Assembly (NCBI RefSeq): GCF_008806955.1
Contig: NZ_CP031727.1
Location: 3,548,001 to 3,612,000 of the forward strand
DNA length: 64,000 bases
Direction of reading: 5' to 3'
Source: Cellvibrio sp. KY-YJ-3
GTDB taxonomy: Bacteria > Pseudomonadota > Gammaproteobacteria > Pseudomonadales > Cellvibrionaceae
Below the pieces are notes generated by a model, which was given only the letters and a program-made list of their open reading frames with translations, was not told where the DNA came from and made no database searches. Below, in pieces: positions 26,410 to 35,390 of this stretch. The first letter of the stretch is position 1, and each line of letters starts with the position of its first letter. Made by a program: the position numbers and the translations under genes.

Positions 26410-26952
26410 ATGAACACTTTCCTACAGCGAGTCCATCACCTGGACACCCTTGCATTCTTGTGGGTACATGTGACAAAACGCTTTCAATATCGTCGCTCGG
26501 TAAGATTTATTTCCGCCACCGGCGACGGCCCGGTTTATTTGTGTATCGCGCTGATGCTGGTATTGCTCGAACCCAAAGCGGGCATCACATTTTTTTGGGC
26601 GGGCATTATCGCTTATAGCTTTGATGTGAGTCTTTACCTGCTGCTGAAAAACCTGATTAAACGCGATCGCCCCGCAGTAAAAATTACCACTTACCAAGCA
26701 TTTATCACCCCGTCCGATCAGTTCAGTTTTCCCTCCGGCCATACCGCTGCCGCATTTTTATTTGCCTGTTTGGTATGGCAGTTTTACCCCGCGTTTGCCC
26801 TGCCCTGTTTTGTGTGGGCCTCGGCCGTTGGCATAAGCCGCGTACTACTCGGTGTTCATTATCCGACTGATTTAGTGGCCGGTGCACTGTTGGGCAGTGC
26901 CTGTGCATTTTGGGGAATTTATTTGCATCAACTGCTTATTGCACTGCATTAA
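26410..26952 (+). CDS. PAP2-family membrane phosphatase
   Basis: 180-aa integral membrane phosphatase. The three PAP2 motifs are clear: KNLIKRDRP (K-x6-RP), FPSGHTAA and SRVLLGVHYPTD, placing the active site on the outer face. Likely removes phosphate from a lipid such as undecaprenyl diphosphate or phosphatidate; the exact substrate cannot be told. It is 120 bases before the MJ1255-type glycosyltransferase gene in the same direction and divergent from dgkA, suggesting a local lipid-handling group. Confidence 0.85.
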   Translation: MNTFLQRVHHLDTLAFLWVHVTKRFQYRRSVRFISATGDGPVYLCIALMLVLLEPKAGITFFWAGIIAYSFDVSLYLLLKNLIKRDRPAVKITTYQAFITPSDQFSFPSGHTAAAFLFACLVWQFYPAFALPCFVWASAVGISRVLLGVHYPTDLVAGALLGSACAFWGIYLHQLLIALH

Positions 26953-27073
26953 TTGCTGCACTGCACTGATTGTTGCACTGCGCTAATTTTCTTTACAGCC
27001 AGCCTTGCATCAGTCTAACGGCGCGCTGGTCATAACATAACGCGCGCGCTTTTCACTTCAGGAGCAAAACCGC

Positions 27074-28174
27074 ATGAAAATTTTATACGGCGTTCAAGGC
27101 ACAGGAAATGGCCATACGACTCGCGCGCGGATCATGGCCACAGCACTGACCGATGCAGGAGCTCAGGTTGATTGGGTATTTTCCGGGCGCGAACGCGCTG
27201 ACTATTTTGATATGCAAACCTTCGGTGATTTTAAATCCTTTCGCGGGCTAACCTTTGCAACCGAACACGGTAAAGTTCGCTACTTAAAAACCCTGCTGAC
27301 CGCAAATATCCGCCAACTATATCGCGATGTAAGAAGCCTGAATGTGGAAGGCTATGATTTTATTATTAACGACTTCGAACCCGTCAGCGCTTGGGCAGCC
27401 AAACTCGCCGGGAAAAAAGTCATTGGCATCTCGCATCAAAACGCTTTTTTTTACGACATACCCAAAGCAGATGACAATATTTTTGTGCGCTGGTTTATGC
27501 GCAACTTTGCACCGGTAACACAGCCGATTGGCTTGCATTGGCATCACTTCGGCCAACCTATTTTGCCGCCATTGGTGGAAACCAGTCACTACCCAAATAT
27601 CTCCACCCCCAAACACTATTTGGTGTATCTGCCGTTTGCAGGGCTGGATGACATACTGCCACAGCTGCGTGAATTTCCTGACTATGAATTTTTTGTGTAT
27701 CAACCCGTTCCCGCTGCCTACGACGAAGGCCATATCCATATCCGCCCTTTTTCACGTGAAGGATTTCAAATGGATTTGCATCGCTGTGAAGGTGTTATTT
27801 GCAGTGCGGGTTTTGAATTGCCAAGCGAAGCCATACATTTAGGCAAAAAAATTCTGGCCCAGCCCGTCGCCGGGCAAATGGAACAAAAATCCAATGCCAT
27901 GGCGTTGGAAAAACTAGGTTTAGGCACCGAGGCAAAACAATTTGATGTAGCCACTCTCGCACGTTGGCTACCGCAACCCGCACCCAATGGACCACGAAAT
28001 TACCCTGACGTTGCCAAGGCACTGGTTGATTGGTTGATTACCAGTCGCGGGAAAAATATGGAGGTTTTACAGCAGCAGTTGTGGCAACCACTGATTCAGC
28101 AGGATCGTCTGGAGCTGAGTGAAAAGAAGCAAAAAGAAAGTGTAAGTGTATTGGCTAAGTCAGCTGGGTTTTAA
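27074..28174 (+). CDS. MJ1255/VC2487-type glycosyltransferase
   Basis: GT-B-fold protein, 366 aa, of the MJ1255 family. N-terminal LYGVQGTGNGHTTRARIMA is the family signature; the C-terminal sugar-nucleotide region has VICSAGFELPSEAIHLGKKI and AGQMEQKSNA, like MurG/UGT-type enzymes. Acceptor and product have not been established as far as I know. AGGAG lies eight bases before the ATG. The basic, polar C-terminus could contact the membrane. Adjacent PAP2 phosphatase and DgkA suggest it makes a glycolipid (inference). Confidence 0.8.
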   Translation: MKILYGVQGTGNGHTTRARIMATALTDAGAQVDWVFSGRERADYFDMQTFGDFKSFRGLTFATEHGKVRYLKTLLTANIRQLYRDVRSLNVEGYDFIINDFEPVSAWAAKLAGKKVIGISHQNAFFYDIPKADDNIFVRWFMRNFAPVTQPIGLHWHHFGQPILPPLVETSHYPNISTPKHYLVYLPFAGLDDILPQLREFPDYEFFVYQPVPAAYDEGHIHIRPFSREGFQMDLHRCEGVICSAGFELPSEAIHLGKKILAQPVAGQMEQKSNAMALEKLGLGTEAKQFDVATLARWLPQPAPNGPRNYPDVAKALVDWLITSRGKNMEVLQQQLWQPLIQQDRLELSEKKQKESVSVLAKSAGF

Positions 28175-28210
28175 ATAACCCGAGGCAACCAACCAAATGG
28201 GCAAGGCGCG

Positions 28211-28630
28211 CTAATCAAAGGATATTTTTTTCTGCCGCGCTGATTTAATGCTGCCGCGCTGGGTTTTTTCATCCATGCGGCGCTGTTTGGAAGAGAATGT
28301 CGGGCGTGTGGCGTGGCGAGGCTTCTCAATTTTTATCGCGCCAAGAATTATTTCCCGCAATCGCACTAAAGCATCATCGCGATTCTGTTCCTGCGTGCGG
28401 TAAGTCTGTGCCTTGATAATTAAAACCCCGTCGTTGGTGATACGTTTATCACCTAATGCCAACAGGCGGGATTTACAAAAATCGCTTAACGAAGAATTGG
28501 GGATATCAAAACGCAAATGTATCGCACTCGACACCTTATTGACGTTCTGGCCACCCGCCCCCTGGGCACGCATGGCAGTCAGCTCGATCTCACTCGGCGG
28601 AATAACGATGGAGGCATTGATACGCAACAT
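28211..28630 (-). CDS. arfB: Ribosome-rescue peptidyl-tRNA hydrolase ArfB
   Basis: Releases stalled peptides from nonstop ribosomes. The GGQ motif is in RAQGAGGQNVNKVSSA, and the basic C-terminal tail (KSARQKK region) enters the empty mRNA channel in the known structure. 139 aa from the ATG of MLRINAS, which starts immediately after the rseC stop; an open frame extends further upstream but overlaps rseC. This tight junction makes it the last gene of the rpoE-rseABC operon. Confidence 0.92.
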   Translation of the reverse strand: MLRINASIVIPPSEIELTAMRAQGAGGQNVNKVSSAIHLRFDIPNSSLSDFCKSRLLALGDKRITNDGVLIIKAQTYRTQEQNRDDALVRLREIILGAIKIEKPRHATRPTFSSKQRRMDEKTQRGSIKSARQKKISFD

Positions 28631-28631
28631 C

Positions 28632-29105
28632 TCAGTGTTGTTCTGCAGGTTCGAAAAAACGCAGTGGTTTTTGCTCATCCACTAACACTGGCTGTAACTC
28701 GCGATCAAAACGGGTTCGCCAGGAATGCCAGCGAACGATAAACCCACCAAGAATCAAACCGGTAAAACCGGCCAGTGTTGTCAGCAACTCATGGGCAAAG
28801 TAGTTATGTGCCAGCGCTGTCAACACAACCAGGCTAATCACCGGCACCAGATAAACCAGCAACGAACCTTTAGCGACTACCTCTTCGGGAATTCCAATTT
28901 GGATTTCATCTCCCACGCGGTACTGCGCGGAATCGCGACCATCCAACAATACCCAGATGTAGGCAGTGTGGCCATCCAACTTACTCAATAGACTTTGACC
29001 GCACCCTTTTTCCGCTTTGCAGGAACCACAGGCCGTTTTTTGGATGGTCTCCACCCAAACACCCTCAGCTTCCAAAGATACGATACGGCCAGTTTCAACA
29101 ATCAT
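28632..29105 (-). CDS. rseC: RseC, SoxR-reducing/sigma-E system membrane protein
   Basis: 157-aa inner-membrane protein. The N-terminal cytoplasmic part has a Cys cluster (ACGSCKAEKGCG) that could hold an Fe-S cluster, and two helices at about 80-120 follow. The family includes RseC, which modulates sigma-E, and the RsxC-associated SoxR reducer. It directly follows rseB with a 16-base gap. Confidence 0.9.
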   Translation of the reverse strand: MIVETGRIVSLEAEGVWVETIQKTACGSCKAEKGCGQSLLSKLDGHTAYIWVLLDGRDSAQYRVGDEIQIGIPEEVVAKGSLLVYLVPVISLVVLTALAHNYFAHELLTTLAGFTGLILGGFIVRWHSWRTRFDRELQPVLVDEQKPLRFFEPAEQH

Positions 29106-29121
29106 GGGACACCTGAACGAT

Positions 29122-30153
29122 TTAAATTCCAGCTATATTCTGCGCAATTTTTTGCGCGGTGACGACAGGAATTTCACCCACTACGGTGATGCGGTAATTT
29201 TTATTGGCGTGACGCAGTGAATCCATCACCGCCAAAGTAGCGCCGCGCTGGGCAACACCTTCCGGGATCGAACCACTGGCCTCTTCGATAAACACAGAAA
29301 AGGTGGTCAAGCCATCGGTATACATCAACATATCAATCTGGTTGCGCACCTGGCGCTGTCCTACAAAAGCAAAACCCGGCGGAACCCACACCAAATTCCA
29401 CCGCTCAGCTTGTTTAGCATCGGTTGGGTTGCAATCAGCCACTTGCGGTGTTGCCGCACGATGTAAGCGTGCTTTGGGTTCCCGCAAGTTCTCGATTTCC
29501 GGGCTTAGATCGAGATCGATAAATTGATAGCGTTCCAGCGGGCGCGCGGATTCATCCACTAACCAGGATTTGAGCACCAAGCCGGTTTCATTGTCGATAG
29601 TCAGCAAGGAGCTATGACGGAATTGATCCAATGGCAGTGCTAGAAGAGCAGTTGCCTCACGCCCTGCGACACGCTCAGGTCCGCGAATTTCAAACTTGTA
29701 GAGCTGATCCATACGTGCAAGGTTGGCACCAAACTGGCTAATTTTGCCCTGTAACAACTGATCTCCCAGCGATTCACAACCAATCGCTTTACCCGTGCGC
29801 AGCACCTCCCGTTCCGGTCCATTCAAATGCTGCAAACGTTCGTGCTCTACGCCGTCTTCAACCCAATGAATGATGCGAAAGCTCTGCAGCGCAGGATTAT
29901 CCTTATGTTGATAGGTAAACGAACCTTGGTAATTAAGGGTATGAGGGATAGTCGCCATTTTGCGCAACAGGTTGGCAACTTCAGGCGATTGGGTCGCCAT
30001 AGGTGCAACAGTATTTATGGCATCGGCTGAATGAGCTGAGCTATTGAGCCCATCTGACTGGGCCAACACAGTCAGAGGAAAAATAGCGACGAAAGGAATA
30101 AAACGAGTAACGCTGGAACGAATAAGCTGACGGATAAGAACGGGGATCAACAT
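29122..30153 (-). CDS. rseB: Sigma-E regulator RseB (MucB)
   Basis: 343-aa periplasmic protein that binds RseA and shields it from DegS-type proteolysis until outer-membrane or lipid stress signals displace it. N-terminal signal sequence (hydrophobic stretch about residues 18-32, ending in LAQS), then the LolA-like domain with MATIPHTLNYQGSFTYQ and a smaller C-terminal domain with WNLVWVPPGFAFV. Normal length. Third gene of the sigma-E operon. Confidence 0.93.
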   Translation of the reverse strand: MLIPVLIRQLIRSSVTRFIPFVAIFPLTVLAQSDGLNSSAHSADAINTVAPMATQSPEVANLLRKMATIPHTLNYQGSFTYQHKDNPALQSFRIIHWVEDGVEHERLQHLNGPEREVLRTGKAIGCESLGDQLLQGKISQFGANLARMDQLYKFEIRGPERVAGREATALLALPLDQFRHSSLLTIDNETGLVLKSWLVDESARPLERYQFIDLDLSPEIENLREPKARLHRAATPQVADCNPTDAKQAERWNLVWVPPGFAFVGQRQVRNQIDMLMYTDGLTTFSVFIEEASGSIPEGVAQRGATLAVMDSLRHANKNYRITVVGEIPVVTAQKIAQNIAGI

Positions 30154-30241
30154 GCTTGTCTCGGGAGTGTGGGATCAGGGGAGCAGCATAACTACTCCAC
30201 CTGCTTTTACAAGGATCCGGACAGAAAGGGGGATATAAAAA

Positions 30242-30967
30242 CTAGTCCTCTTCGACCAGAATCACTCGAGTATAAGGCAACATACCTTGCCCGCTATTGA
30301 GCGACGCGTTGTCGGTATGCTCTTGGATTAACTGGTTTACATAACTACTCACATCTTCGTTGTACACGGGTGCCACTTGTTGACGCGGTACAAACATCAC
30401 TCGACGGCTCTCTTGCGGACGAGACTCATAACCACTTTGTACGGCAACAGTGCGCGCAGACAATGCAGGTGCATTAATGCCAGAGGGTAGATTTGCCGCT
30501 TTGGTTTCTACTGCCGGTGCAGGCGCCGCAGCCATGGTGCCAGCCGCCATATCAGCAGGGTTAGCACCGGGAGTTTGATATTGTTGAACACCAAGAATTA
30601 CCGCCCCCGCTACCGAAGCAGCAACGGCGACACGCCCAGCTTGTTGCCACCAGCGCAAAGGCATGGCAACTACATTCGAACCTGCAACAGACGTTTGTTC
30701 TGCTACATCACTGATGGCTGATGCCGAATAGGTTTCTTCCGCCTCAATGGCTGCACTCACACGCGAGGCAAAATCGCTTGAAGCAAGAACCGGAATATCA
30801 CCCTTTAAGCCTGCACTGGCGATCTGGTAACGCGCCCAGGTGGACTTCAGTTCAGAATCCGAGTCCAGCGCTTTAAGTAAACGCTGTAGCTCAAGCTCGG
30901 AAGCCTGATTGTCCATTAGTGCTGATAAAGATTCGGCAAGCACTGGTGGTTGAGTTTGCTCTGTCAT
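30242..30967 (-). CDS. rseA: Anti-sigma-E factor RseA (MucA)
   Basis: 241-aa single-pass inner-membrane anti-sigma factor. The N-terminal sigma-binding domain reads ESLSALMDNQASELELQRLL and WARYQIASAGLKG; one hydrophobic helix at about 110-127 crosses the membrane; the periplasmic tail ends in a hydrophobic ILVEED rather than the usual DegS-type recognition residues, so the cleavage site cannot be confirmed by sight. Lies between rpoE and rseB. Confidence 0.92.
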   Translation of the reverse strand: MTEQTQPPVLAESLSALMDNQASELELQRLLKALDSDSELKSTWARYQIASAGLKGDIPVLASSDFASRVSAAIEAEETYSASAISDVAEQTSVAGSNVVAMPLRWWQQAGRVAVAASVAGAVILGVQQYQTPGANPADMAAGTMAAAPAPAVETKAANLPSGINAPALSARTVAVQSGYESRPQESRRVMFVPRQQVAPVYNEDVSSYVNQLIQEHTDNASLNSGQGMLPYTRVILVEED

Positions 30968-31092
30968 TCTCGCTGGCGCCTCTGTGCAAATGCTGGTGAA
31001 GATTCGGTTATGTAGCTCTGTACTCGATATGACTGGATACTAGTCAATTGGTTCAAAGATTTACAAAAAAATGTGAAAGTTTTTAAAGATGG

Positions 31093-31683
31093 CTAAATGT
31101 CCTCAATGAGCGGCTTGATTCGTTTATCAATTGCCTCTCTGGCGCGGAAGATGCGCGAACGCACCGTACCTACAGGGCACTCCATGGCCTCAGCAATTTC
31201 CTCGTAACTCAGACCATCAATCTCCCGCAAGGTTACCGCTGTACGCAGATCGTCAGGGAGATCTTTAAATGCCTGGGCGATGGTATTTTCAAGCTCCTCA
31301 CACAACACATTGTGCTCGGGAGTGTTGAGTTCATGCATACCATCATTGCCATCAAAGAACTCGGCATCTTCAATTTCTACATCGCTGGACGGCGGACGGC
31401 GGTTGCGCGCCACAATATGATTCTTGGCCGTATTAATCGCAATACGATAAATCCAGGTGTAAAACGCACTATCGCCGCGAAAATTGGGTAGTGCGCGATA
31501 GGCCTTAATAAACGCCTCCTGGGCGACATCCTGAGCTTCGGCATGATCGCGGATAAACCGGCTAATCACCGCCAGCACTTTGTGCTGGTACTTAATCACT
31601 AGCAAATCAAACGCGCGTTTATCGCCTTTTTGAACTCGCTCGACCAATTGCTGATCAACATCAGGCGCTAGTTGCGCTGTCAT
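31093..31683 (-). CDS. rpoE: Extracytoplasmic sigma factor RpoE (AlgU)
   Basis: 196-aa ECF sigma factor for envelope stress. Region 2 has FDLLVIKYQHKVLAVISRFI and DVAQEAFIKAYRALPNFRGD, region 4 has LREIDGLSYEEIAEAMECPVG with GTVRSRIFRARE, all characteristic of the RpoE/AlgU group. It heads the operon rpoE-rseA-rseB-rseC-arfB and has a sigma-E-type promoter of its own, so it should be autoactivated. Confidence 0.96.
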   Translation of the reverse strand: MTAQLAPDVDQQLVERVQKGDKRAFDLLVIKYQHKVLAVISRFIRDHAEAQDVAQEAFIKAYRALPNFRGDSAFYTWIYRIAINTAKNHIVARNRRPPSSDVEIEDAEFFDGNDGMHELNTPEHNVLCEELENTIAQAFKDLPDDLRTAVTLREIDGLSYEEIAEAMECPVGTVRSRIFRAREAIDKRIKPLIEDI

Positions 31684-31744
31684 TCTTTAAACCCCCAAGG
31701 GAAAACACAGTATCTTATGCAAAGTCTATTGGATTTACGCCGCT

Positions 31745-31772
31745 TATAGACAAAACCCTACACTAAAAGTTC
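31745..31772 (-). promoter_or_regulatory. Sigma-E promoter of the rpoE operon
   Basis: On the minus strand GAACTT, 16-bp spacer, TCTATA. GAACTT is the exact -35 of sigma-E/AlgU promoters, and TCTATA is close to their TCTGA-type -10. It lies about 60 bases before the rpoE ATG. Confidence 0.75.
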
Positions 31773-31909
31773 AGGGGGCATTATACGGAGTTATTACCCG
31801 CAACGCTGTTTAGTTCGTATATAGCATTTGTGGCCGCTCTTTATGCCACGAAGGCTTGATATACTGGCGACCACTTTTGCCCTCCTTTCCCAACCCGGGT
31901 TTGATCTGA

Positions 31910-33547
31910 ATGAATAAACACTACCAATATGATGTGCTGGTGATTGGCTCAGGCGCTGCGGGCCTCACGCTGGCATTAAGCCTCGCGAAGAATGCGCGCG
32001 TAGCTGTGCTGAGTAAAAATGCTATTAACCAAGGGTCTACCTGGTATGCCCAAGGCGGGATTGCCGCGGTACTTGACGATCAGGATTCGATTGACGCCCA
32101 TGTTGCCGACACGCTGATTGCCGGCGCCGGCCTGTGCCACGAAGACGCCGTGCGTTTTACGGTCGAACACAGCAAAGCGGCAATTCAATGGCTGATCGAC
32201 CAAGGGGTTAACTTCACCAAAGAAAACTCCAATGGCGATTATCACCTCACCAAAGAGGGCGGCCACAGCCATCGCCGCATTATTCACAGCGCCGATGCCA
32301 CCGGTCAGGCGGTGCACTCCACCTTGATCGATCAAGTGCAGCAACAGTCAAACATCGACATATTTGAAAATCATGTAGCGATTAACCTGATATCCCAAGC
32401 CGATGCCGACTCGCGCAAGCTGCGCTGCAGCGGCGCCTATGTGCTCGATAACAACAGTGACGATATTCACGTATTCCAAGCCAAAGTAGTTGTTCTGGCC
32501 ACCGGTGGTGCAAGTAAGGTTTATCTTTATAGCAGCAACCCGGACAGTGCCAGCGGCGATGGCATTGCCATGGCTTGGCGGGCAGGCTGCCGGGTGGCCA
32601 ATATGGAATTCAACCAATTCCACCCCACTTGCCTCTACCACCCGCGCGCCAAAAACTTTTTGATCACCGAAGCCCTGCGCGGTGAAGGCGCTTATTTACG
32701 TTTGCCCAGTGGCGAGCGGTTTATGCCGCGTTTTGATGAGCGCGAAGAGCTGGCGCCGCGCGATATAGTGGCACGTGCTATAGACCATGAAATCAAACGC
32801 CTCGGCTGCGATTTTGTGTATCTGGATATCAGTCACAAATCGCCTGAATTTATTAGCGAACACTTCCCCACGGTTAAAGCGCGCTGTTTGGAATTTGGCA
32901 TTGATATCACTAAAGAGCCCATTCCTGTCGTGCCTGCGGCGCATTACACTTGCGGCGGCGTGGTAGTAGATAAAAACGGCCAAACCGATTTGCAGCATTT
33001 ATATGCGATTGGCGAAACCTCATTTACCGGCTTACACGGCGCCAACCGTATGGCGAGCAATTCGCTGCTGGAATGTATCGTTTACGCCCAATCGGCCGCG
33101 CAACATATTTTGGCTAAACTCGATCAGATTCATACGCCCGATGTATCACCCCAATGGGACGCCTCGCGGGTGCGCGATTCCGACGAGGACGTGGTGATTT
33201 CGCACAACTGGGACGAGCTGCGCCGATTTATGTGGGATTACGTCGGTATTGTGCGCACCCATAAACGCTTGGAGCGCGCGACCCATCGCATTAAATTGCT
33301 GCAAAAAGAAATTGCCGAGTATTACAGCAACTACAACATCAGCAGCGATTTGATCGAACTGCGCAACCTGGCCACTGTCGCGGAATTGATTATTCGCTCG
33401 GCCCATGAGCGCAAAGAAAGCCGCGGCCTGCACTACTCGCCCGACTATCCAAACAAATCACCTATTGCACGGGACACCATACTGGTACCGACCAATTTTG
33501 CCGGACAGGATGTGATTGTTAGCAAGGATATTGATCTTACTGTATAG
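31910..33547 (+). CDS. nadB: L-aspartate oxidase
   Basis: FAD enzyme oxidising L-aspartate to iminoaspartate, first step of de novo NAD synthesis. N-terminal [18 protein letters not shown] binds [32 protein letters not shown]-like [13 protein letters not shown] and [22 protein letters not shown] are family landmarks. 545 aa is normal. Divergent from rpoE, the arrangement seen in many Gammaproteobacteria. Confidence 0.97.
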   Translation: MNKHYQYDVLVIGSGAAGLTLALSLAKNARVAVLSKNAINQGSTWYAQGGIAAVLDDQDSIDAHVADTLIAGAGLCHEDAVRFTVEHSKAAIQWLIDQGVNFTKENSNGDYHLTKEGGHSHRRIIHSADATGQAVHSTLIDQVQQQSNIDIFENHVAINLISQADADSRKLRCSGAYVLDNNSDDIHVFQAKVVVLATGGASKVYLYSSNPDSASGDGIAMAWRAGCRVANMEFNQFHPTCLYHPRAKNFLITEALRGEGAYLRLPSGERFMPRFDEREELAPRDIVARAIDHEIKRLGCDFVYLDISHKSPEFISEHFPTVKARCLEFGIDITKEPIPVVPAAHYTCGGVVVDKNGQTDLQHLYAIGETSFTGLHGANRMASNSLLECIVYAQSAAQHILAKLDQIHTPDVSPQWDASRVRDSDEDVVISHNWDELRRFMWDYVGIVRTHKRLERATHRIKLLQKEIAEYYSNYNISSDLIELRNLATVAELIIRSAHERKESRGLHYSPDYPNKSPIARDTILVPTNFAGQDVIVSKDIDLTV

Positions 33548-33548
33548 G

Positions 33549-33992
33549 CTAACCTTTTGGCCTTAAACAGGCCCGCAGCCAGGTGCGCAAACGCGCCTGA
33601 TCTGCGGGCTTAATAGCATCATGGCAAAGCAGTAAAAATCTTTTGCTCCCGCTCTCGGACTGCAAGGGCAAAACAATTAGCCAAGGCCAGCAGAGCACCT
33701 CCCCAACCAAGACACAATTCAGCTGCTCTTTTTGGTTATTGGAAAGAATCCAAAATCCGTTTTCATAAGCGAGCGAACCAACTGGTATTGCTGCACACTG
33801 CAGCGCATATAAATGCCATAGCCCAATACAACTACCCAGCAATAGGGCCAACCAAACCAGGCGCATTACACCACCAGTATTAACGTCACTTATATAGGGA
33901 AAGAGCGCGATAAATAGCGACAACACAAACAACCCGTAAAAGAGCCGGTAAAAGATGCGCAAAAAAGCAGAGGTTGAAATGGAGAGCACTGC
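33549..33992 (-). CDS. ygfX: YgfX (CptA)-like membrane protein
   Basis: Small inner-membrane protein encoded directly after sdhE, the position of ygfX/cptA. Two hydrophobic helices at about 9-30 and 42-62 are followed by a soluble tail ending RLRTWLRACLRPKG. E. coli YgfX has been proposed to be the toxin of a type IV pair and to inhibit FtsZ and MreB. The frame is open for another 57 codons upstream, overlapping sdhE by 101 bases; I use the first standard start after the sdhE stop, so the N-terminus is uncertain. Identification rests on position and topology. Confidence 0.65.
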   Translation of the reverse strand, partial: AVLSISTSAFLRIFYRLFYGLFVLSLFIALFPYISDVNTGGVMRLVWLALLLGSCIGLWHLYALQCAAIPVGSLAYENGFWILSNNQKEQLNCVLVGEVLCWPWLIVLPLQSESGSKRFLLLCHDAIKPADQARLRTWLRACLRPKG

Positions 33993-34062
33993 CATTGGCG
34001 GCAGTGCTTTTGATGCAGAAGCCGATGGACCGCTTGCCCCATCCGCCAGCAGGTCAACAGTG

Positions 34063-34317
34063 TCAGCTGTTGGTTTTTTGAAGGCCGGTATTTGCACGAA
34101 TAATGTCCACAATCCGTTGTAGTTCAGGGCTATCGGGATTTTCGCGACGCATAAACCAAGCAAAAAGATCTTGATCCTGCTCTTCCAATAGCAACCAGAA
34201 ACGTTCTTTATCGCTCTGTTCCAGCCCTGGGTACACTTTCTCTAAAAAAGGCGCCAGCACCAGATCCAACTCCAGCATACCGCGCCGACAAGCCCACTTT
34301 AAACGATTGATATCCAC
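34063..34317 (-). CDS. sdhE: SdhE/YgfY flavinylation assembly factor
   Basis: 84-aa helical protein needed for covalent FAD attachment to succinate and fumarate dehydrogenase flavoproteins. The RGMLELD motif (residues 12-18) that contacts the flavoprotein is intact, as are KERFWLLLEEQDQDLFAWFM and the conserved Trp. Lies opposite ygfZ and before ygfX, a known arrangement. Confidence 0.93.
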   Translation of the reverse strand: MDINRLKWACRRGMLELDLVLAPFLEKVYPGLEQSDKERFWLLLEEQDQDLFAWFMRRENPDSPELQRIVDIIRANTGLQKTNS

Positions 34318-34430
34318 GCTAATACCTGTATTAAAAATAAGAGAAGCACATTATAAACGAGCACCTTGCCAAAGACTCGCTTTGACTAGAGAATCGCGCT
34401 GCCTGTAGTCAATTTGCGGAACTCTTCCCC

Positions 34431-35390
34431 ATGCCCAATCCGGATTTATCAACCATGACTTACCTCGCAACGCTCACCAACAAACAGCTGCTCTTGGTCA
34501 AAGGCCCAGATGCAGGTAAATTTTTGCAAGGCCAAGTCACATGCGATGTAAAAGAACTAAACGAGCCAGTCACTCGTCTTGGCGCGCAATGCAATCCGAA
34601 AGGCCGAATACTCCTGAGCTTTCGCGCCCTGCAAATGAATAACGAAACCATCGCGCTACGCCTGCCTGCAAACATGATGGAGTCGGCGCAAAAAACACTG
34701 GGTAAATACATAGTGTTCTCCAAAGCCAAGCTGCAGGATGGCGGTAATGACTTCGCCCTATTCGGTTTGTTTGGCGATTCCGCCGCTACTGTAGCGTCCA
34801 CCTTTTTCCAACAGTTACCTACAACTTACGAGGGCTGGATAGAAAAAGATGGCAGCTACCTGATTCAATTAGCCGCAAATCGCTTCGAATGCTGGGTTGC
34901 AACCGCAACTGTTGATTCCTTTCTTGATGCAATAGAAAAACAAACGCAGAAAGTTAGCGCGGATGAATGGCAGCTATTGGATATCGCTGCCGGTATTGGT
35001 GAGGTTTATCCAGAATCCTACGAGCTGTTTACCCCGCAAGAACTGAATTATCAATTGGTTAACGGCATCAACTTTCGTAAGGGTTGTTATACCGGCCAGG
35101 AAATAGTGGCGCGTCTTCACTATCGCGGAAAACTGAAACGCCATATGTATCGCTTTGAATACAAAAACGACCAAACACCTCCACCAGGAACCACCATAAT
35201 CAATAGTTTAAGTGGACAAAATGCCGGCACCGTAGTCATGGCGGCACTGAACCAACAAGGAAAAATCGAACTATTGGCTTCATTGCTGGATGAGCAAATT
35301 GATCAAGCAAAAGTAGAATCGGCCACAGAAAAACTCAGCCAACTCAGTCTGCCCTATGCTATACCTACAGCAGAAGAAGCCACTCAATAA
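34431..35390 (+). CDS. ygfZ: YgfZ, folate-dependent Fe-S enzyme maintenance protein
   Basis: 319-aa T-protein-like protein that supports Fe-S enzymes such as MiaB. The diagnostic K-G-C-Y-x-G-Q-E motif is present in NFRKGCYTGQEIVARLHYRG with the functional Cys. The N-terminal region has LLLVKGPDAGKFLQGQVTCDV, typical of the GcvT fold. Its stop shares bases with the next start (TAATG), coupling it to the HDOD gene. An ATG eight codons in is an alternative start. Confidence 0.92.
   Translation: MPNPDLSTMTYLATLTNKQLLLVKGPDAGKFLQGQVTCDVKELNEPVTRLGAQCNPKGRILLSFRALQMNNETIALRLPANMMESAQKTLGKYIVFSKAKLQDGGNDFALFGLFGDSAATVASTFFQQLPTTYEGWIEKDGSYLIQLAANRFECWVATATVDSFLDAIEKQTQKVSADEWQLLDIAAGIGEVYPESYELFTPQELNYQLVNGINFRKGCYTGQEIVARLHYRGKLKRHMYRFEYKNDQTPPPGTTIINSLSGQNAGTVVMAALNQQGKIELLASLLDEQIDQAKVESATEKLSQLSLPYAIPTAEEATQ

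Noticed and set aside
33993-34163. 57-codon N-terminal extension of the YgfX-like protein
   Set aside because: It overlaps sdhE by 101 bases and lies before the membrane helices; more likely an open frame by chance, though a start within it cannot be excluded.
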